Positions 8,425 through 16,003 are shown, counted from the first letter of the stretch. The stretch is DNA of 25,486 bases from Ruminococcaceae bacterium UBA6845 (GCA_002449395.1 DKDP01000020.1:460-25945); one strand, 5' to 3'. The notes: a model not told the origin generated them from the sequence alone. Numbers and translations are program-made.

Positions 8425-8437
8425 GGTTGATATTATA

Positions 8438-9346
8438 ATGAAATGGTTTGTTTTATCTATTGCCGCTCTGCTTTGCTGGAGCTTTTCGGATTTATTTTCA
8501 AAGATCGGCTGTGCCGACTCGAAAGATAAGCACAGTGCGCTGAAAATGGTTACTGCTGTCGGCGTTGTTATGGGTCTCCATGCGGCGTACACATTGATTT
8601 TCACCGATGTCGAATTTTCATTCCGCACAATGCTCACATATTTGCCCGTCTCATTCCTTTATATCTCGTCAATGACGATCGGATATGTCGGACTTCGCTT
8701 TATTGAGCTTTCGATTTCATCGCCGATATGCAATTCATCGGGCACATTGGCTTCGATTATCAGCATAATAACAGGTATGGCGGTGCTTGTTAAGGCTCAG
8801 TATATTGCGATTGCTCTTGTTGCCGTCGGTATTGTCGGACTCAGCATTGCCGAAATGACCGAGGATGATGATCTCAGAGCGGCACGTCAAAGCAAGAGCA
8901 ATTATAAATATACAAAGAGCGTGCTTGCTATTCTTCTTCCTGTAATTTACTGTCTGCTCGACGCTCTCGGATCATTTGCAGACAGCCTTGTCCTTGAAAA
9001 GCTCGACGAGGACGCCGCCAACACATCATATGAACTGACGTTTCTTATCTGCGGCATAATTTGCTTTATTTATGTAAAGTTTATTAAAAAGGATAAGTTT
9101 TTCCCGAAAAAGGAAGTTCCGAAATACGTCGGTGCGGCGTTTGAAACGGCAGGTCAATTTGCATATATCTATGCCATTGCCGACAAGGAGCACTTTGCTC
9201 TCTCCGCTCCGATCATTTCCGCATACTGTGCGGCATCGGTTCTCTGGGGCAGAATTTTTCTCAAGGAAAAGCTCTCGTGGAAGCACTATTTGTGCATTCT
9301 CCTCACCGTCGCAGGTATTGTTATAATGGGAGTATATGACGGCTGA
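8438..9346 (+). CDS. EamA/DMT-family transporter
   Basis: 302 aa. The ATG start is preceded by GAGGT about 10 nt upstream. The protein is two tandem half-repeats of about five hydrophobic helices each: residues 1-145 (KWFVLSIAALLCWSFSDLFSKIG at the start) and about 165-302 (ending LCILLTVAGIVIMGVYDG), joined by a charged loop (EMTEDDDLRAARQ). This is the layout of the drug/metabolite transporter superfamily (EamA). The substrate cannot be read from the sequence; members export amino acids, nucleosides or other metabolites. It lies 13 bp after truB in the same operon. Confidence 0.85.
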   Translation: MKWFVLSIAALLCWSFSDLFSKIGCADSKDKHSALKMVTAVGVVMGLHAAYTLIFTDVEFSFRTMLTYLPVSFLYISSMTIGYVGLRFIELSISSPICNSSGTLASIISIITGMAVLVKAQYIAIALVAVGIVGLSIAEMTEDDDLRAARQSKSNYKYTKSVLAILLPVIYCLLDALGSFADSLVLEKLDEDAANTSYELTFLICGIICFIYVKFIKKDKFFPKKEVPKYVGAAFETAGQFAYIYAIADKEHFALSAPIISAYCAASVLWGRIFLKEKLSWKHYLCILLTVAGIVIMGVYDG

Positions 9347-9363
9347 GTCTGGGAGTTGGAAAG

Positions 9364-9846
9364 ATGAAAAAGAAAAGAAAATTATTAATAGTTGCCGCAG
9401 TAATTTTGGTAATTGTTGTTCTTAATTCAATAATTTTTGAGCACAGATATAAATTTACGGAGGTTTATTCCTTTGACAAGCCGCAGGAAATCAGCGAGGA
9501 TATGCAGGATCTATACTGGTTCACGGTCAGCGACTTTGATAACGGACTTATCGACACTTCGCCCGAACAGCTCAAAAAGCTCGGTATTGATCCTTCCGAT
9601 TTAGAGCTTGACACTTCAAAATATACATACATTGTTACTCTCGGTTATGACCTTGTTTCGCTGAAAACAAGCTTTTGGCATTGCTCACTCAGAAAGGAAT
9701 TTCCGCCTTTAATGCCGAAAGAATACATAGGTATTACCACGCTCAAGAAATCCGACAAAATAAAAATATATCGGATACGCAAAACAAATGTTATGTATTA
9801 TTACCACGGATCGAACGATCCGAAATATGTAAGAATCATCAAATAA
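9364..9846 (+). CDS. Small membrane-anchored protein of unknown function
   Basis: 160 aa, preceded by GGGAG and starting at ATG 9364, 17 bp after the transporter gene. It has a Lys/Arg-rich N-terminus (MKKKRK) and one hydrophobic segment (residues 6-25, LLIVAAVILVIVVLNSIIF), so the rest is predicted to face outside. The outer part has mixed alpha/beta character with Trp, Tyr and Asp residues and a basic C-terminus (YVRIIK). I do not recognise the family. It is the last gene before the convergent hairpin and probably belongs to the operon that starts at 6548. Confidence 0.7.
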   Translation: MKKKRKLLIVAAVILVIVVLNSIIFEHRYKFTEVYSFDKPQEISEDMQDLYWFTVSDFDNGLIDTSPEQLKKLGIDPSDLELDTSKYTYIVTLGYDLVSLKTSFWHCSLRKEFPPLMPKEYIGITTLKKSDKIKIYRIRKTNVMYYYHGSNDPKYVRIIK

Positions 9847-9851
9847 ATTTC

Positions 9852-9883
9852 ACGGCACGCCGAAAATCATCTCGGTGTGCCGT
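9852..9883. terminator. Hairpin between convergent operons
   Basis: ACGGCACGCCGA (9852-9863) pairs with TCGGTGTGCCGT (9872-9883) with one G-T wobble and an 8-nt loop. There is only a weak T-rich tail on either strand. It lies between two convergent gene ends, 6 bp after one and 15 bp after the other, so it probably serves both. Confidence 0.65.
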
Positions 9884-9897
9884 TAATAGTTGTTGTC

Positions 9898-12066
9898 TTA
9901 ACTCTTCTTTTTGTAAATAAACGCTGCCGCCACGCCGATTATCAGCACACTTGCACAAGCGGCAAGAATGATAATTGAATTTCTGTCAAGCGTCTGCGCC
10001 GTCACTCCGTCCGTCTCATCGTTTTGCGGCGGAGTTTTTTCATTTTGTCCGTCGCCGTTTTGCTCGGAGGAGTTGTCCTGCGTATCTCCGTTAGGCATTG
10101 AGGGCATCTCCCCGTCGGGCTTTGACGGCATTTCACCGTCGGGCTTTGACGGCATTTCACCGTTCGGCATTGACGGAGGTCCGCTGCCGTTTGAATCGGA
10201 CATATCGGGAGGAGTTCCTCCGAAGCCGCCCGTCGGAACGGAGCTGTCGGAATTTGTCGAATTGTCCGTTCCGTCCGAGGAGCCTTCAGAATTATTGGGA
10301 GGGGTTTGTGAAAAAGATTTATCGTTTATTGTGTTTGAGTCGTCGGCTGTCGACTGCGTTTGCGCCGTATTGCTCTGCGCTTTGCCGTCGGGCGAACCGC
10401 CGCCGTTGTTGTTCATTGTTCCCATATCACTGATATTGAGATCATCCGCCTTGATAAGGCTTGAAGAATCTGCCGTCTGTCCGTCGGATGTCGACGGAAT
10501 TGTGCCGTCGAGCTGACCGCTTATGCTCTCCGCCCTGAGTGTGCAGAACTCCTTGAGAGCCGTCACGCCGCTTTCAAATTCCTCATAGGTACAGAACTTT
10601 GTCGGATCCTTTTCAACATATTCCGCAATCATTTCCTTGGTGGATTCGATGAGATTCGGGATATAATCGCTGTCAAAATATTTTCCGATGAACTCTGAGA
10701 ACAGCTCATGATATTCCTCGGTGTATTCGTCGCTTGCGAATATCCATGCGAGCATCGGTCTTGAGTCAACCGTTCCGCCCGAAACGGGAGTGTCAATCGG
10801 ATAGTTGACAAGTGCCGAGGCGTTTTGTGCTCCCTGGAATCCGCCGAATGCGAGGTTATAATCCCACGGTATCATCGACATCTGTCCGTCTTTTTCATAT
10901 AGGTAATAGTTATGAATCATCGAGCCTGTATAGCTGTCAAAGTTGCAGACAAAATTGTGAACCACAAAATATCTGATAACCTCTTCAACATCGACAACAT
11001 CACTTATATCCTCGTTGTTGTTCAGCTTTTTGAGCGAAGCAATAAGCCTGTCCTTGTCGGAGTCGGAAATATCCGTCTTTGCATTGTCAAAAATATTTTG
11101 ATAGCTTGAATACTCGTCGTCGGAATAAATGAGAGAAACATCGTCGCTTCCGTTCACTCCGCCGCCCATACCGCCGTTTCCGCCCGGCTCACCGTCGGGC
11201 TTTGACGGAGGATTACTCTGCGGCTGTCCGCTCGTTGTAGACTGCGTGCTGTCGGCTGTTGAATTTGTCTGACCGTCCGTGGTCTGCTGTGTGTTATCCG
11301 AATCACCGTCGGGCTTCGACGGCAGGTTTCCCTGCGGCTGTCCGCTCGTTGAGGACTGTGTGCTGTCGGCTGTATCGGTCTGACCGTCCTGCTCAGCGTT
11401 AAATTCGCTCATCTTGAAATTGCCGCCGTTGCCTCTTCCGCCGCCCATACTCTGGCTGTCGGGCTTGTAAAGCTCGCCGACATCATTACCGTAGCTGCGC
11501 TGTAAAAAAGAATCCTCAATGCCCTCGACGGCAAGATAAAGTCCCCAGTCCTCGCCGTTGACGGTAATGTAAACATAACTGCAAAGCGGCGAATCCACTC
11601 CAAACTCCGACATCATACGGTAACAAAGATAATCCTTCATATAAGTATTGTCCTGAATTATATTGTTAAGGCAGAGCTTGTCGAGTCCGTGGTAACTCTT
11701 GGTGCTGTCGTAATGGTCAAACTCAATCTTAAAGCTGTAACGGTTGTTGCCGTAGCTTTTGACCTGAGTCAGCGATGTGTTGCCTTTGGCTCTGATTGCA
11801 ACATTTTTATACGCCTCGTTATCTATTACAACCGCACACGAGGTGTATTCCTCGTCGGTGCAGGTTTCAAGGAAGCTGTCCCAATCGTCGATAACAATAT
11901 TTATTGTGTGCACCTTTGAGGTGTCAAACAGTTTTGTTTCATAGCCCATTGCCCTCGCCGTGCTCGTGATGCCGATCTTTTCGCCGCACATAAACAGAAC
12001 GGTTATAACTATCGTGACGGCGAGAACAATACAGCAAATTCTGTCGAAATTTTTGTGCGTTGACAC
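9898..12066 (-). CDS. Membrane-bound CotH-family kinase-like protein
   Basis: 722 aa. The start is GTG 12066 with AGGAGTG 5 nt upstream. Residues 10-28 (CCIVLAVTIVITVLFMCG) are an N-terminal membrane helix. CotH-domain segments follow: GLDKLCLNNIIQDNTYMKDY near 125-145, WGLYLAVEGIEDSFLQRSYG near 175, and FVVHNFVCNFDSYTGSMIHNYYLY plus MIPWDYNLAFGG near 370-415. The CotH fold is split by an insertion of about 100 residues rich in Gly/Ser/Thr/Gln (about 210-310). A low-complexity region (550-690) contains tandem GEMPSKPD units. A final helix (IIILAACASVLIIGVAAAFIYKKKS) ends in a cationic tail. B. subtilis CotH phosphorylates spore-coat proteins; in this form the domain would sit outside the membrane. 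It lies 11 bp after the DUF4956 gene. Confidence 0.88.
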   Translation of the reverse strand: MSTHKNFDRICCIVLAVTIVITVLFMCGEKIGITSTARAMGYETKLFDTSKVHTINIVIDDWDSFLETCTDEEYTSCAVVIDNEAYKNVAIRAKGNTSLTQVKSYGNNRYSFKIEFDHYDSTKSYHGLDKLCLNNIIQDNTYMKDYLCYRMMSEFGVDSPLCSYVYITVNGEDWGLYLAVEGIEDSFLQRSYGNDVGELYKPDSQSMGGGRGNGGNFKMSEFNAEQDGQTDTADSTQSSTSGQPQGNLPSKPDGDSDNTQQTTDGQTNSTADSTQSTTSGQPQSNPPSKPDGEPGGNGGMGGGVNGSDDVSLIYSDDEYSSYQNIFDNAKTDISDSDKDRLIASLKKLNNNEDISDVVDVEEVIRYFVVHNFVCNFDSYTGSMIHNYYLYEKDGQMSMIPWDYNLAFGGFQGAQNASALVNYPIDTPVSGGTVDSRPMLAWIFASDEYTEEYHELFSEFIGKYFDSDYIPNLIESTKEMIAEYVEKDPTKFCTYEEFESGVTALKEFCTLRAESISGQLDGTIPSTSDGQTADSSSLIKADDLNISDMGTMNNNGGGSPDGKAQSNTAQTQSTADDSNTINDKSFSQTPPNNSEGSSDGTDNSTNSDSSVPTGGFGGTPPDMSDSNGSGPPSMPNGEMPSKPDGEMPSKPDGEMPSMPNGDTQDNSSEQNGDGQNEKTPPQNDETDGVTAQTLDRNSIIILAACASVLIIGVAAAFIYKKKS
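10098..10172 (-). repeat. 24-bp tandem repeats in the CotH-like gene
   Basis: About three units of 24 bp encode GEMPSKPD/GEMPSMPN. Adjacent copies are near-identical in DNA, so copy number could vary between strains. The related SKPDGE motif also appears in the earlier insertion at about 11190-11320. Confidence 0.7.
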
Positions 12067-12077
12067 AGTATCACTCC

Positions 12078-12749
12078 TTATCCCATATAGTCGCCGTTAT
12101 AGCTTACCAGCACGGCGCTGTTAACTCCGTTCATCTCGGAAAGTATGTTGATAAAATCGGTATTTGCGTCGTTCATACGTATTTCTGCGTTCAATTCGAT
12201 TGAACCGTTCTGAACCGTCTTGCTCTTAACATTGAACTTTTTAACCTGCTTTTTGAGAAATTCCGTTGCCGCTACCTCGCTGTCGTGATCGGCACAGCGG
12301 AGAACAACGATGTACGGATTTGTGTGTGACTTTTTGTTTGCAAAAACGAGCATTACGATGCCGATAACAACGCTTCCGAAAACCGCAAGAGGAATCATAC
12401 CTGCGGCAAGAACAATGCCGGCGGCTATTGCCCAGAAAAGAAACGCAATGTCGAGCGGCTCTTTAATTGCCGTCCTGAAACGAACGATTGAAAGTGCGCC
12501 GACCATACCGAGTGAAAGCACAACATTCGAGGTTACGGCGAGGATTACAAATGTTGATATCATTGTCAGCGCAACAAGGGTTACGCCGAAGCTCGACGAA
12601 TACATTACACCTGCAAAGGTCTTTTTATAAATCAGGAAAATGAAAAGACCTATGCCGAATGCAAGCGCCAGTGAGATCACCATATCGAGAGTTGAAACGG
12701 AGGTTATGTTCTCCAAAAAACTTGATTTAAAAATATCGTTGAAACTCAT
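12078..12749 (-). CDS. DUF4956 membrane protein
   Basis: 223 aa, ATG start with AGGAGT about 8 nt upstream. The N-terminal 130 residues hold about four hydrophobic helices (MVISLALAFGIGLFIFLIYK, ALTMISTFVILAVTSNVVLSLGMVGALSIVRFRTA, AFLFWAIAAGIVLAAGMIPLAVFGSVVIGIVMLVF). The rest is a soluble domain (VVLRCADHDSEVAATEFLKKQVKKF). The SLGMVGALSIVRFRTAIKEP stretch is characteristic of the DUF4956 family, which often neighbours VTC-domain and CotH genes. Its biochemical role is unknown. It lies between the VTC and CotH-like genes in one operon (30 bp and 11 bp gaps). Confidence 0.88.
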   Translation of the reverse strand: MSFNDIFKSSFLENITSVSTLDMVISLALAFGIGLFIFLIYKKTFAGVMYSSSFGVTLVALTMISTFVILAVTSNVVLSLGMVGALSIVRFRTAIKEPLDIAFLFWAIAAGIVLAAGMIPLAVFGSVVIGIVMLVFANKKSHTNPYIVVLRCADHDSEVAATEFLKKQVKKFNVKSKTVQNGSIELNAEIRMNDANTDFINILSEMNGVNSAVLVSYNGDYMG

Positions 12750-12779
12750 AAAATCTACTCCTTTTTTAATTGATTTATT

Positions 12780-13445
12780 TCAGCCGTAAACACGGCAAGC
12801 CGCATATTTTGAAAAAGCCGACGTATGTGTGCTCGGGATCTGCACGATGTCCCGTATCAATGACGGAAGCACCTCGTCCCACTTGACCTCAAGGATTATC
12901 GGCGCATCCCCTGCCGGAACGGTCACACAATCGCTGTTAAAAAAGTCCGTGCAATTCATTCCCGTTCTGATATTATAATCCATTGTCACCCTGACGTTAC
13001 CGACAGGAAATATGAACGGCTCACGTGTATAATCCACGATGGTTTTCGGCTTCAGCCCGAGCGTTTCGGTTTTAATTCTGAAATCCTTAAGCAGCGCGTC
13101 GCCGCCATCGTCAAAATCAGTTCCGTTTACTATTGCCTGCGCACAGTCATATGAAACAACCGTCTGCTCCTTTGCGCAAAGCCCATTGACCTTGATCTTT
13201 TTTTCAAGAAAGATAAGCGATGTATCGCCGTTATAGCAGCGCAGCCGGAACTTTTCACGTCTGTCAACTCCGTTCACCTTTTCAAGCAAAGCCTTGTCGT
13301 CAAGATTATCAAAATAAAGACTGCGGATTTTATATCTGCCGTTGATCGAATGAGGGTCCTGCTGCATAACCGCCGAAAGCCTCGACCTCAAAGCGAGCAA
13401 ATCGCAATAACCGATCTCGTGTTTAAATTCGTGCCTGAAGTTCAT
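12780..13445 (-). CDS. VTC-domain (polyphosphate polymerase-like) protein
   Basis: 221 aa from ATG 13445, which has GGGAG 8 nt upstream; an in-frame GTG at 13454 overlaps that site and is unlikely. The tunnel-fold signatures of the VTC/TTM superfamily are present in order: FRHEFKHEI, YKIRSLYFDN, REKFRLRCYN, FLEKKIK, VDYTREPFIF, RVTMDYNIRT, ILEVKWDEVLP and FSKYAACR. The basic and acidic residues lining the tunnel in yeast Vtc4 appear retained, so nucleotide or polyphosphate chemistry is plausible. Bacterial members are usually annotated as polyphosphate polymerase domain proteins, without proof in most cases. It is the first gene of an operon with the DUF4956 and CotH-like genes; I infer a shared envelope function. 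Confidence 0.88.
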   Translation of the reverse strand: MNFRHEFKHEIGYCDLLALRSRLSAVMQQDPHSINGRYKIRSLYFDNLDDKALLEKVNGVDRREKFRLRCYNGDTSLIFLEKKIKVNGLCAKEQTVVSYDCAQAIVNGTDFDDGGDALLKDFRIKTETLGLKPKTIVDYTREPFIFPVGNVRVTMDYNIRTGMNCTDFFNSDCVTVPAGDAPIILEVKWDEVLPSLIRDIVQIPSTHTSAFSKYAACRVYG

Positions 13446-13477
13446 ATTTATCACTCCCTTGCTGTTTTGTTGTCTAC

Positions 13478-13509
13478 ATCATAACTGCCCAACCTTAGCC
13501 GAAGTTTAG
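13478..13509 (-). promoter_or_regulatory. Tandem 11-bp operator and -10 box of the VTC operon
   Basis: On the minus strand CTAAACTTCGG (13499-13509) directly abuts CTAAGGTTGGG (13488-13498). Four bases later comes the -10 TATGAT (13478-13483). There is no good -35. The layout is that of an activator of the OmpR/PhoB type standing in for the -35 element. A matching arrangement lies at 16004-16035. Confidence 0.62.
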
Positions 13510-13547
13510 AAAAATAAAAAACCGCAGATTTTTTTCAAATCCACGGT
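13508..13547 (-). terminator. Rho-independent terminator of the two-component operon
   Basis: On the minus strand ACCGTGGATTT (13537-13547) pairs with AAATCTGCGGT (13521-13531) through an 11-bp stem with two wobbles. It is followed by TTTTTTATTTTTC. It separates the kinase gene from the VTC operon. Confidence 0.85.
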
Positions 13548-13576
13548 AATTTTTAATGCAATTTGTGCGGCATCGC

Positions 13577-14821
13577 CTAAAATTTAATTTCAAATCTGAT
13601 TCCGTTATCGGTGTATTTGGCGGATATCGTGCCTTTGTTCGCCTCGGCGATTGAGCGTGCCACCGAAAGTCCGATTCCGTAGCCGCCGTTTTTCTGCGTT
13701 CGTGCCTTATCGCCACGGTAGAAACGGTCAAACAGCTTTTCGGGATCGGAATCGGGCACCTCGGAGCAGGTGTTAAAGAAGTAAATCTTTTTATGCCTTT
13801 CGGTTTTCTCAAGTTTAACCGAAATTTCCCCGCCGTTGTCCGTATATTTTACGGCGTTATCAAGCATAATCGAAATCAACTGTTCAATTTGTGCTCTGTC
13901 GGCTGTGAGCATAACCTCGGGCGCTATGTCGTCCGAGAAATCAATATCTTTATTCTCGGCAGATTGTCTGAAATTTTCGATCTCTTTTTCGAGCAATTCA
14001 CTGATGCAAAACTCCGCCGTAACAACCTTTCCTGCGTTTTCATCCATCCGTGCGAGAAAAAGCAGATCGTTCATCAGCCCGCCGAGACGTTCGGTCTGAT
14101 CCTTAATATTTTTGCTCCATTTATTCTCGCCGTTGTACAGCTCCATTGCGTCGGTATTTGCACGGATAATTGCAATGGGCGTTTTTATCTCGTGACCCGC
14201 ATTTGTTATGAACTGCTTTTGCTTTTCAATATTTTCTGCAATCGGACGAATCGCCTTTTTAGACAGCAGAATCACGAACACGAGCATCAGTCCCCAGCAG
14301 ACAAGTCCCACCGATGCGGAGAGCGCAAGCACACGCAGATAAGAAACAATCTCGTTAGATGCGTCCAAAAATACCGCAACAATTCCGCCGTCGGATGAAT
14401 CAGTTATTTTAAAGCGGTATTTCCCCGTTTTGCCGTCTGTTTTGCCGGAGTCAACAATTTCCTTTGCAAGCTCCTGCGCCTCATCCTCGCTGACGGTTGA
14501 CGTTCGGCTGACATCCGTTTTCAGCACATTGCCGTCCGAATCAAAACGAACGACGAAAAAATTTGACGACATAAACGTATCATATTCGTTCTTTCTGCCG
14601 TTCATATTTTCCTGCGGCGGTTCCGGCTTGCGATCCTGCGTCGGCGGCTTGAGCTTGCCGAAATCGCCCTCGTTTTCGGATATCACACGGATTGTCTGCG
14701 CCGTTTCTCCGCTGACGGAAACGATGTTTATTATGTTAATCGCCCCGAGCAGGATAACGAGCAGAACCGTAATTGCCGTCATCGCCGTTATTATAAATTT
14801 TTTCTGAAGAGTTTTAATCAT
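13577..14821 (-). CDS. Sensor histidine kinase
   Basis: 414 aa. The ATG at 14821 overlaps the upstream transposase stop as ATGA. Two membrane helices (about 10-36 and 165-186) flank an extracytoplasmic region of about 125 residues with a Pro-rich segment (KPPTQDRKPEPPQE). The H box is NAGHEIKTPIAIIR with His210; the N box is LDNAVKYTDNGG (Asn322); the G2 region is NGGYGIGLSVARS. The usual D/G1 box (DxGxG) is not recognisable: the site reads IYFFNTCSEVPDSDPEK, a variant seen in some Firmicutes kinases. It would phosphorylate the regulator encoded at 15300-15974. The signal is unknown; cationic peptides or envelope stress are common for this class. Confidence 0.93.
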   Translation of the reverse strand: MIKTLQKKFIITAMTAITVLLVILLGAINIINIVSVSGETAQTIRVISENEGDFGKLKPPTQDRKPEPPQENMNGRKNEYDTFMSSNFFVVRFDSDGNVLKTDVSRTSTVSEDEAQELAKEIVDSGKTDGKTGKYRFKITDSSDGGIVAVFLDASNEIVSYLRVLALSASVGLVCWGLMLVFVILLSKKAIRPIAENIEKQKQFITNAGHEIKTPIAIIRANTDAMELYNGENKWSKNIKDQTERLGGLMNDLLFLARMDENAGKVVTAEFCISELLEKEIENFRQSAENKDIDFSDDIAPEVMLTADRAQIEQLISIMLDNAVKYTDNGGEISVKLEKTERHKKIYFFNTCSEVPDSDPEKLFDRFYRGDKARTQKNGGYGIGLSVARSIAEANKGTISAKYTDNGIRFEIKF

Positions 14822-14829
14822 TGCTTCAC
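14813..14829 (-). repeat. Direct repeat at the downstream end of the RAYT gene
   Basis: Minus-strand GTGAAGCAATGATTAAA matches GTGACGGAATGATTAAA at 15295-15311 in 15 of 17 positions, the last ten exactly. It spans the stop of the RAYT gene and the start of the kinase gene. Confidence 0.7.
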
Positions 14830-15303
14830 TTCCTTCGGCTCGCTGTAATATTTATCATATTGCCATTTTGCCGGATTGTTGTCTATGTATTGAGCCTTAA
14901 TAAGGTAATCTTCTTCATTTCTTATTATGTGATCATAATAACCTGTTTGCCAAATAGAAAAGCCTAATTCTTTTGTAACCAACGTCTTAAACGAACGTAT
15001 GATATTAGGTATATTCGTAGGGGTCGATGACCACATCGACCCTAATTTATTTTGGATTATAATTAAGTGAATATGGTTTGGCATTATTGCATATTTGTCA
15101 ATTCCTCTTATTTGATCTAAATATTTTTGAACCTTTAAACCAATCTGAGTGAGTTCAACCTTTGGGGCGATGTGGTCATCGCCCCCTACAATTTGTGAAA
15201 GAAGCGGCTTTCTGTCTTTAACGCAAACCGTTATAAAATAAGCACCATCGGAGGAATAATCATACTGCGGCAGTCTGAGGCTGTTTTTTCTTCCTTTAAT
15301 CAT
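14818..15303 (-). CDS. REP-associated tyrosine transposase (RAYT, Y1/IS200-like)
   Basis: 161 aa. The HUH motif is NHIH (His77, His79) within YAIMPNHIHLIII. The C-terminal signature WQTGYYDHIIRNEEDYLIKAQYIDNNPAKW is typical of RAYTs; Tyr133 (NEEDY) is the likely nucleophile. Start and stop each overlap a neighbour by 4 bp (ATGA): the regulator upstream and the kinase downstream. No RBS need be invoked beyond coupling. Two perfect 9-bp palindromes lie in frame within the gene and encode residues 40-47 and 88-95, loops not usual for the family. The junctions carry a 15/17-bp direct repeat. RAYTs bind REP hairpins as single-stranded DNA and are often single-copy and domesticated. The gene appears intact. 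Confidence 0.9.
   Translation of the reverse strand: MIKGRKNSLRLPQYDYSSDGAYFITVCVKDRKPLLSQIVGGDDHIAPKVELTQIGLKVQKYLDQIRGIDKYAIMPNHIHLIIIQNKLGSMWSSTPTNIPNIIRSFKTLVTKELGFSIWQTGYYDHIIRNEEDYLIKAQYIDNNPAKWQYDKYYSEPKEVKQ
15021..15042 (+). repeat. CGATG/CATCG palindrome inside the RAYT gene, copy 1
   Basis: GGGTCGATG-ACCA-CATCGACCC is a perfect 9-bp stem with a 4-nt loop. It is preceded by CGTAG. It is inverted relative to the copy at 15164-15185. Confidence 0.8.
15164..15185 (-). repeat. CGATG/CATCG palindrome inside the RAYT gene, copy 2
   Basis: GGGGCGATG-TGGT-CATCGCCCC is a perfect 9-bp stem with a 4-nt loop, followed by CCTACAA. The reverse complement begins TTGTAGG, as in the other two copies. 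Confidence 0.8.
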
Positions 15304-15311
15304 TCCGTCAC
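15295..15311 (-). repeat. Direct repeat at the upstream end of the RAYT gene
   Basis: Minus-strand GTGACGGAATGATTAAA spans the stop of the regulator gene and the start of the RAYT gene. Its partner is at 14813-14829. Confidence 0.7.
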
Positions 15312-15974
15312 CTCAAGAGTATAACCCACGTTACGTTTTGCGACGATCGTTATGTCGGCATTGACGGCGGCGAGCTTTTTGCGCAGATATGAAATATAAA
15401 CCCAGACCGTGCCGTATTCCGCATCGGTGTCATATCCCCAAACCTTACAAAGAATATCCTCGGTTGAAAGGTAAATACCCTTATTAAGCATCAGAAGCTC
15501 CATCATTCTGTACTCAAGCTTCGGCAGGACAAACTTTTGACCGTTTGCGGAAAGCTCATAGTTCTTTTGATCGAGTGTGACATTTCCGCATTTCAAGACA
15601 TTCGGGGTGTACTCCTCACGGCGGCGCAAAAGTGCACGGACACGCGCCAAAAGAAGATCCATAGAAAACGGCTTGGGAAGATAGTCATCCGCTCCGAGAT
15701 CAAGTCCCTCGATCTGATCCTCAATCTCCGACTTTGCCGTCAGAAGCAATACCGGAGTTTTGCACCCCTCGGCACGCAGCTTTTTGAGCACCTCTAGTCC
15801 GCTCATTTTCGGCATCATAATGTCAAGAATTATTCCGTCATACTGTTCGGCTTCGGCATAGGCGAGCGCATCTGCGCCGTCGTAAACAGCGTCAACAATA
15901 TATTTATGAAAGGTCAGTATATCAACAACCGCCTCGGACATACTCATCTCATCCTCGGCATATAACAGCTTCAT
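15300..15974 (-). CDS. OmpR/PhoB-family response regulator
   Basis: 224 aa from ATG 15974; an in-frame TTG five codons upstream is a less likely start. The receiver domain occupies residues 1-115: acidic AEDE near 6-9, phospho-acceptor Asp51 in ILDIMMPKMSG, Thr79 in LLLTAKS, and Lys101 in YLPKPF. The C-terminal winged helix spans about 125-224, with LPKLEYRMMELLMLNKGIYLS, VWGYDTDAEYGTVWVYISYLRKKL and KRNVGYTLE. It is the first gene of the regulator-RAYT-kinase operon. It is likely to bind 11-bp tandem repeats. Such repeats occur upstream of itself and of the VTC operon, so autoregulation and control of that operon are inferred. Confidence 0.95.
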   Translation of the reverse strand: MKLLYAEDEMSMSEAVVDILTFHKYIVDAVYDGADALAYAEAEQYDGIILDIMMPKMSGLEVLKKLRAEGCKTPVLLLTAKSEIEDQIEGLDLGADDYLPKPFSMDLLLARVRALLRRREEYTPNVLKCGNVTLDQKNYELSANGQKFVLPKLEYRMMELLMLNKGIYLSTEDILCKVWGYDTDAEYGTVWVYISYLRKKLAAVNADITIVAKRNVGYTLEVTE

Positions 15975-16003
15975 AAAACCACATCCCAAATGAATATATA
16001 CAA

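Noticed and set aside
13793..14398. 201-codon plus-strand frame inside the kinase gene
   Set aside because: It is antisense to the H, N and G2 boxes of a well-supported kinase gene and has no ribosome site of its own.
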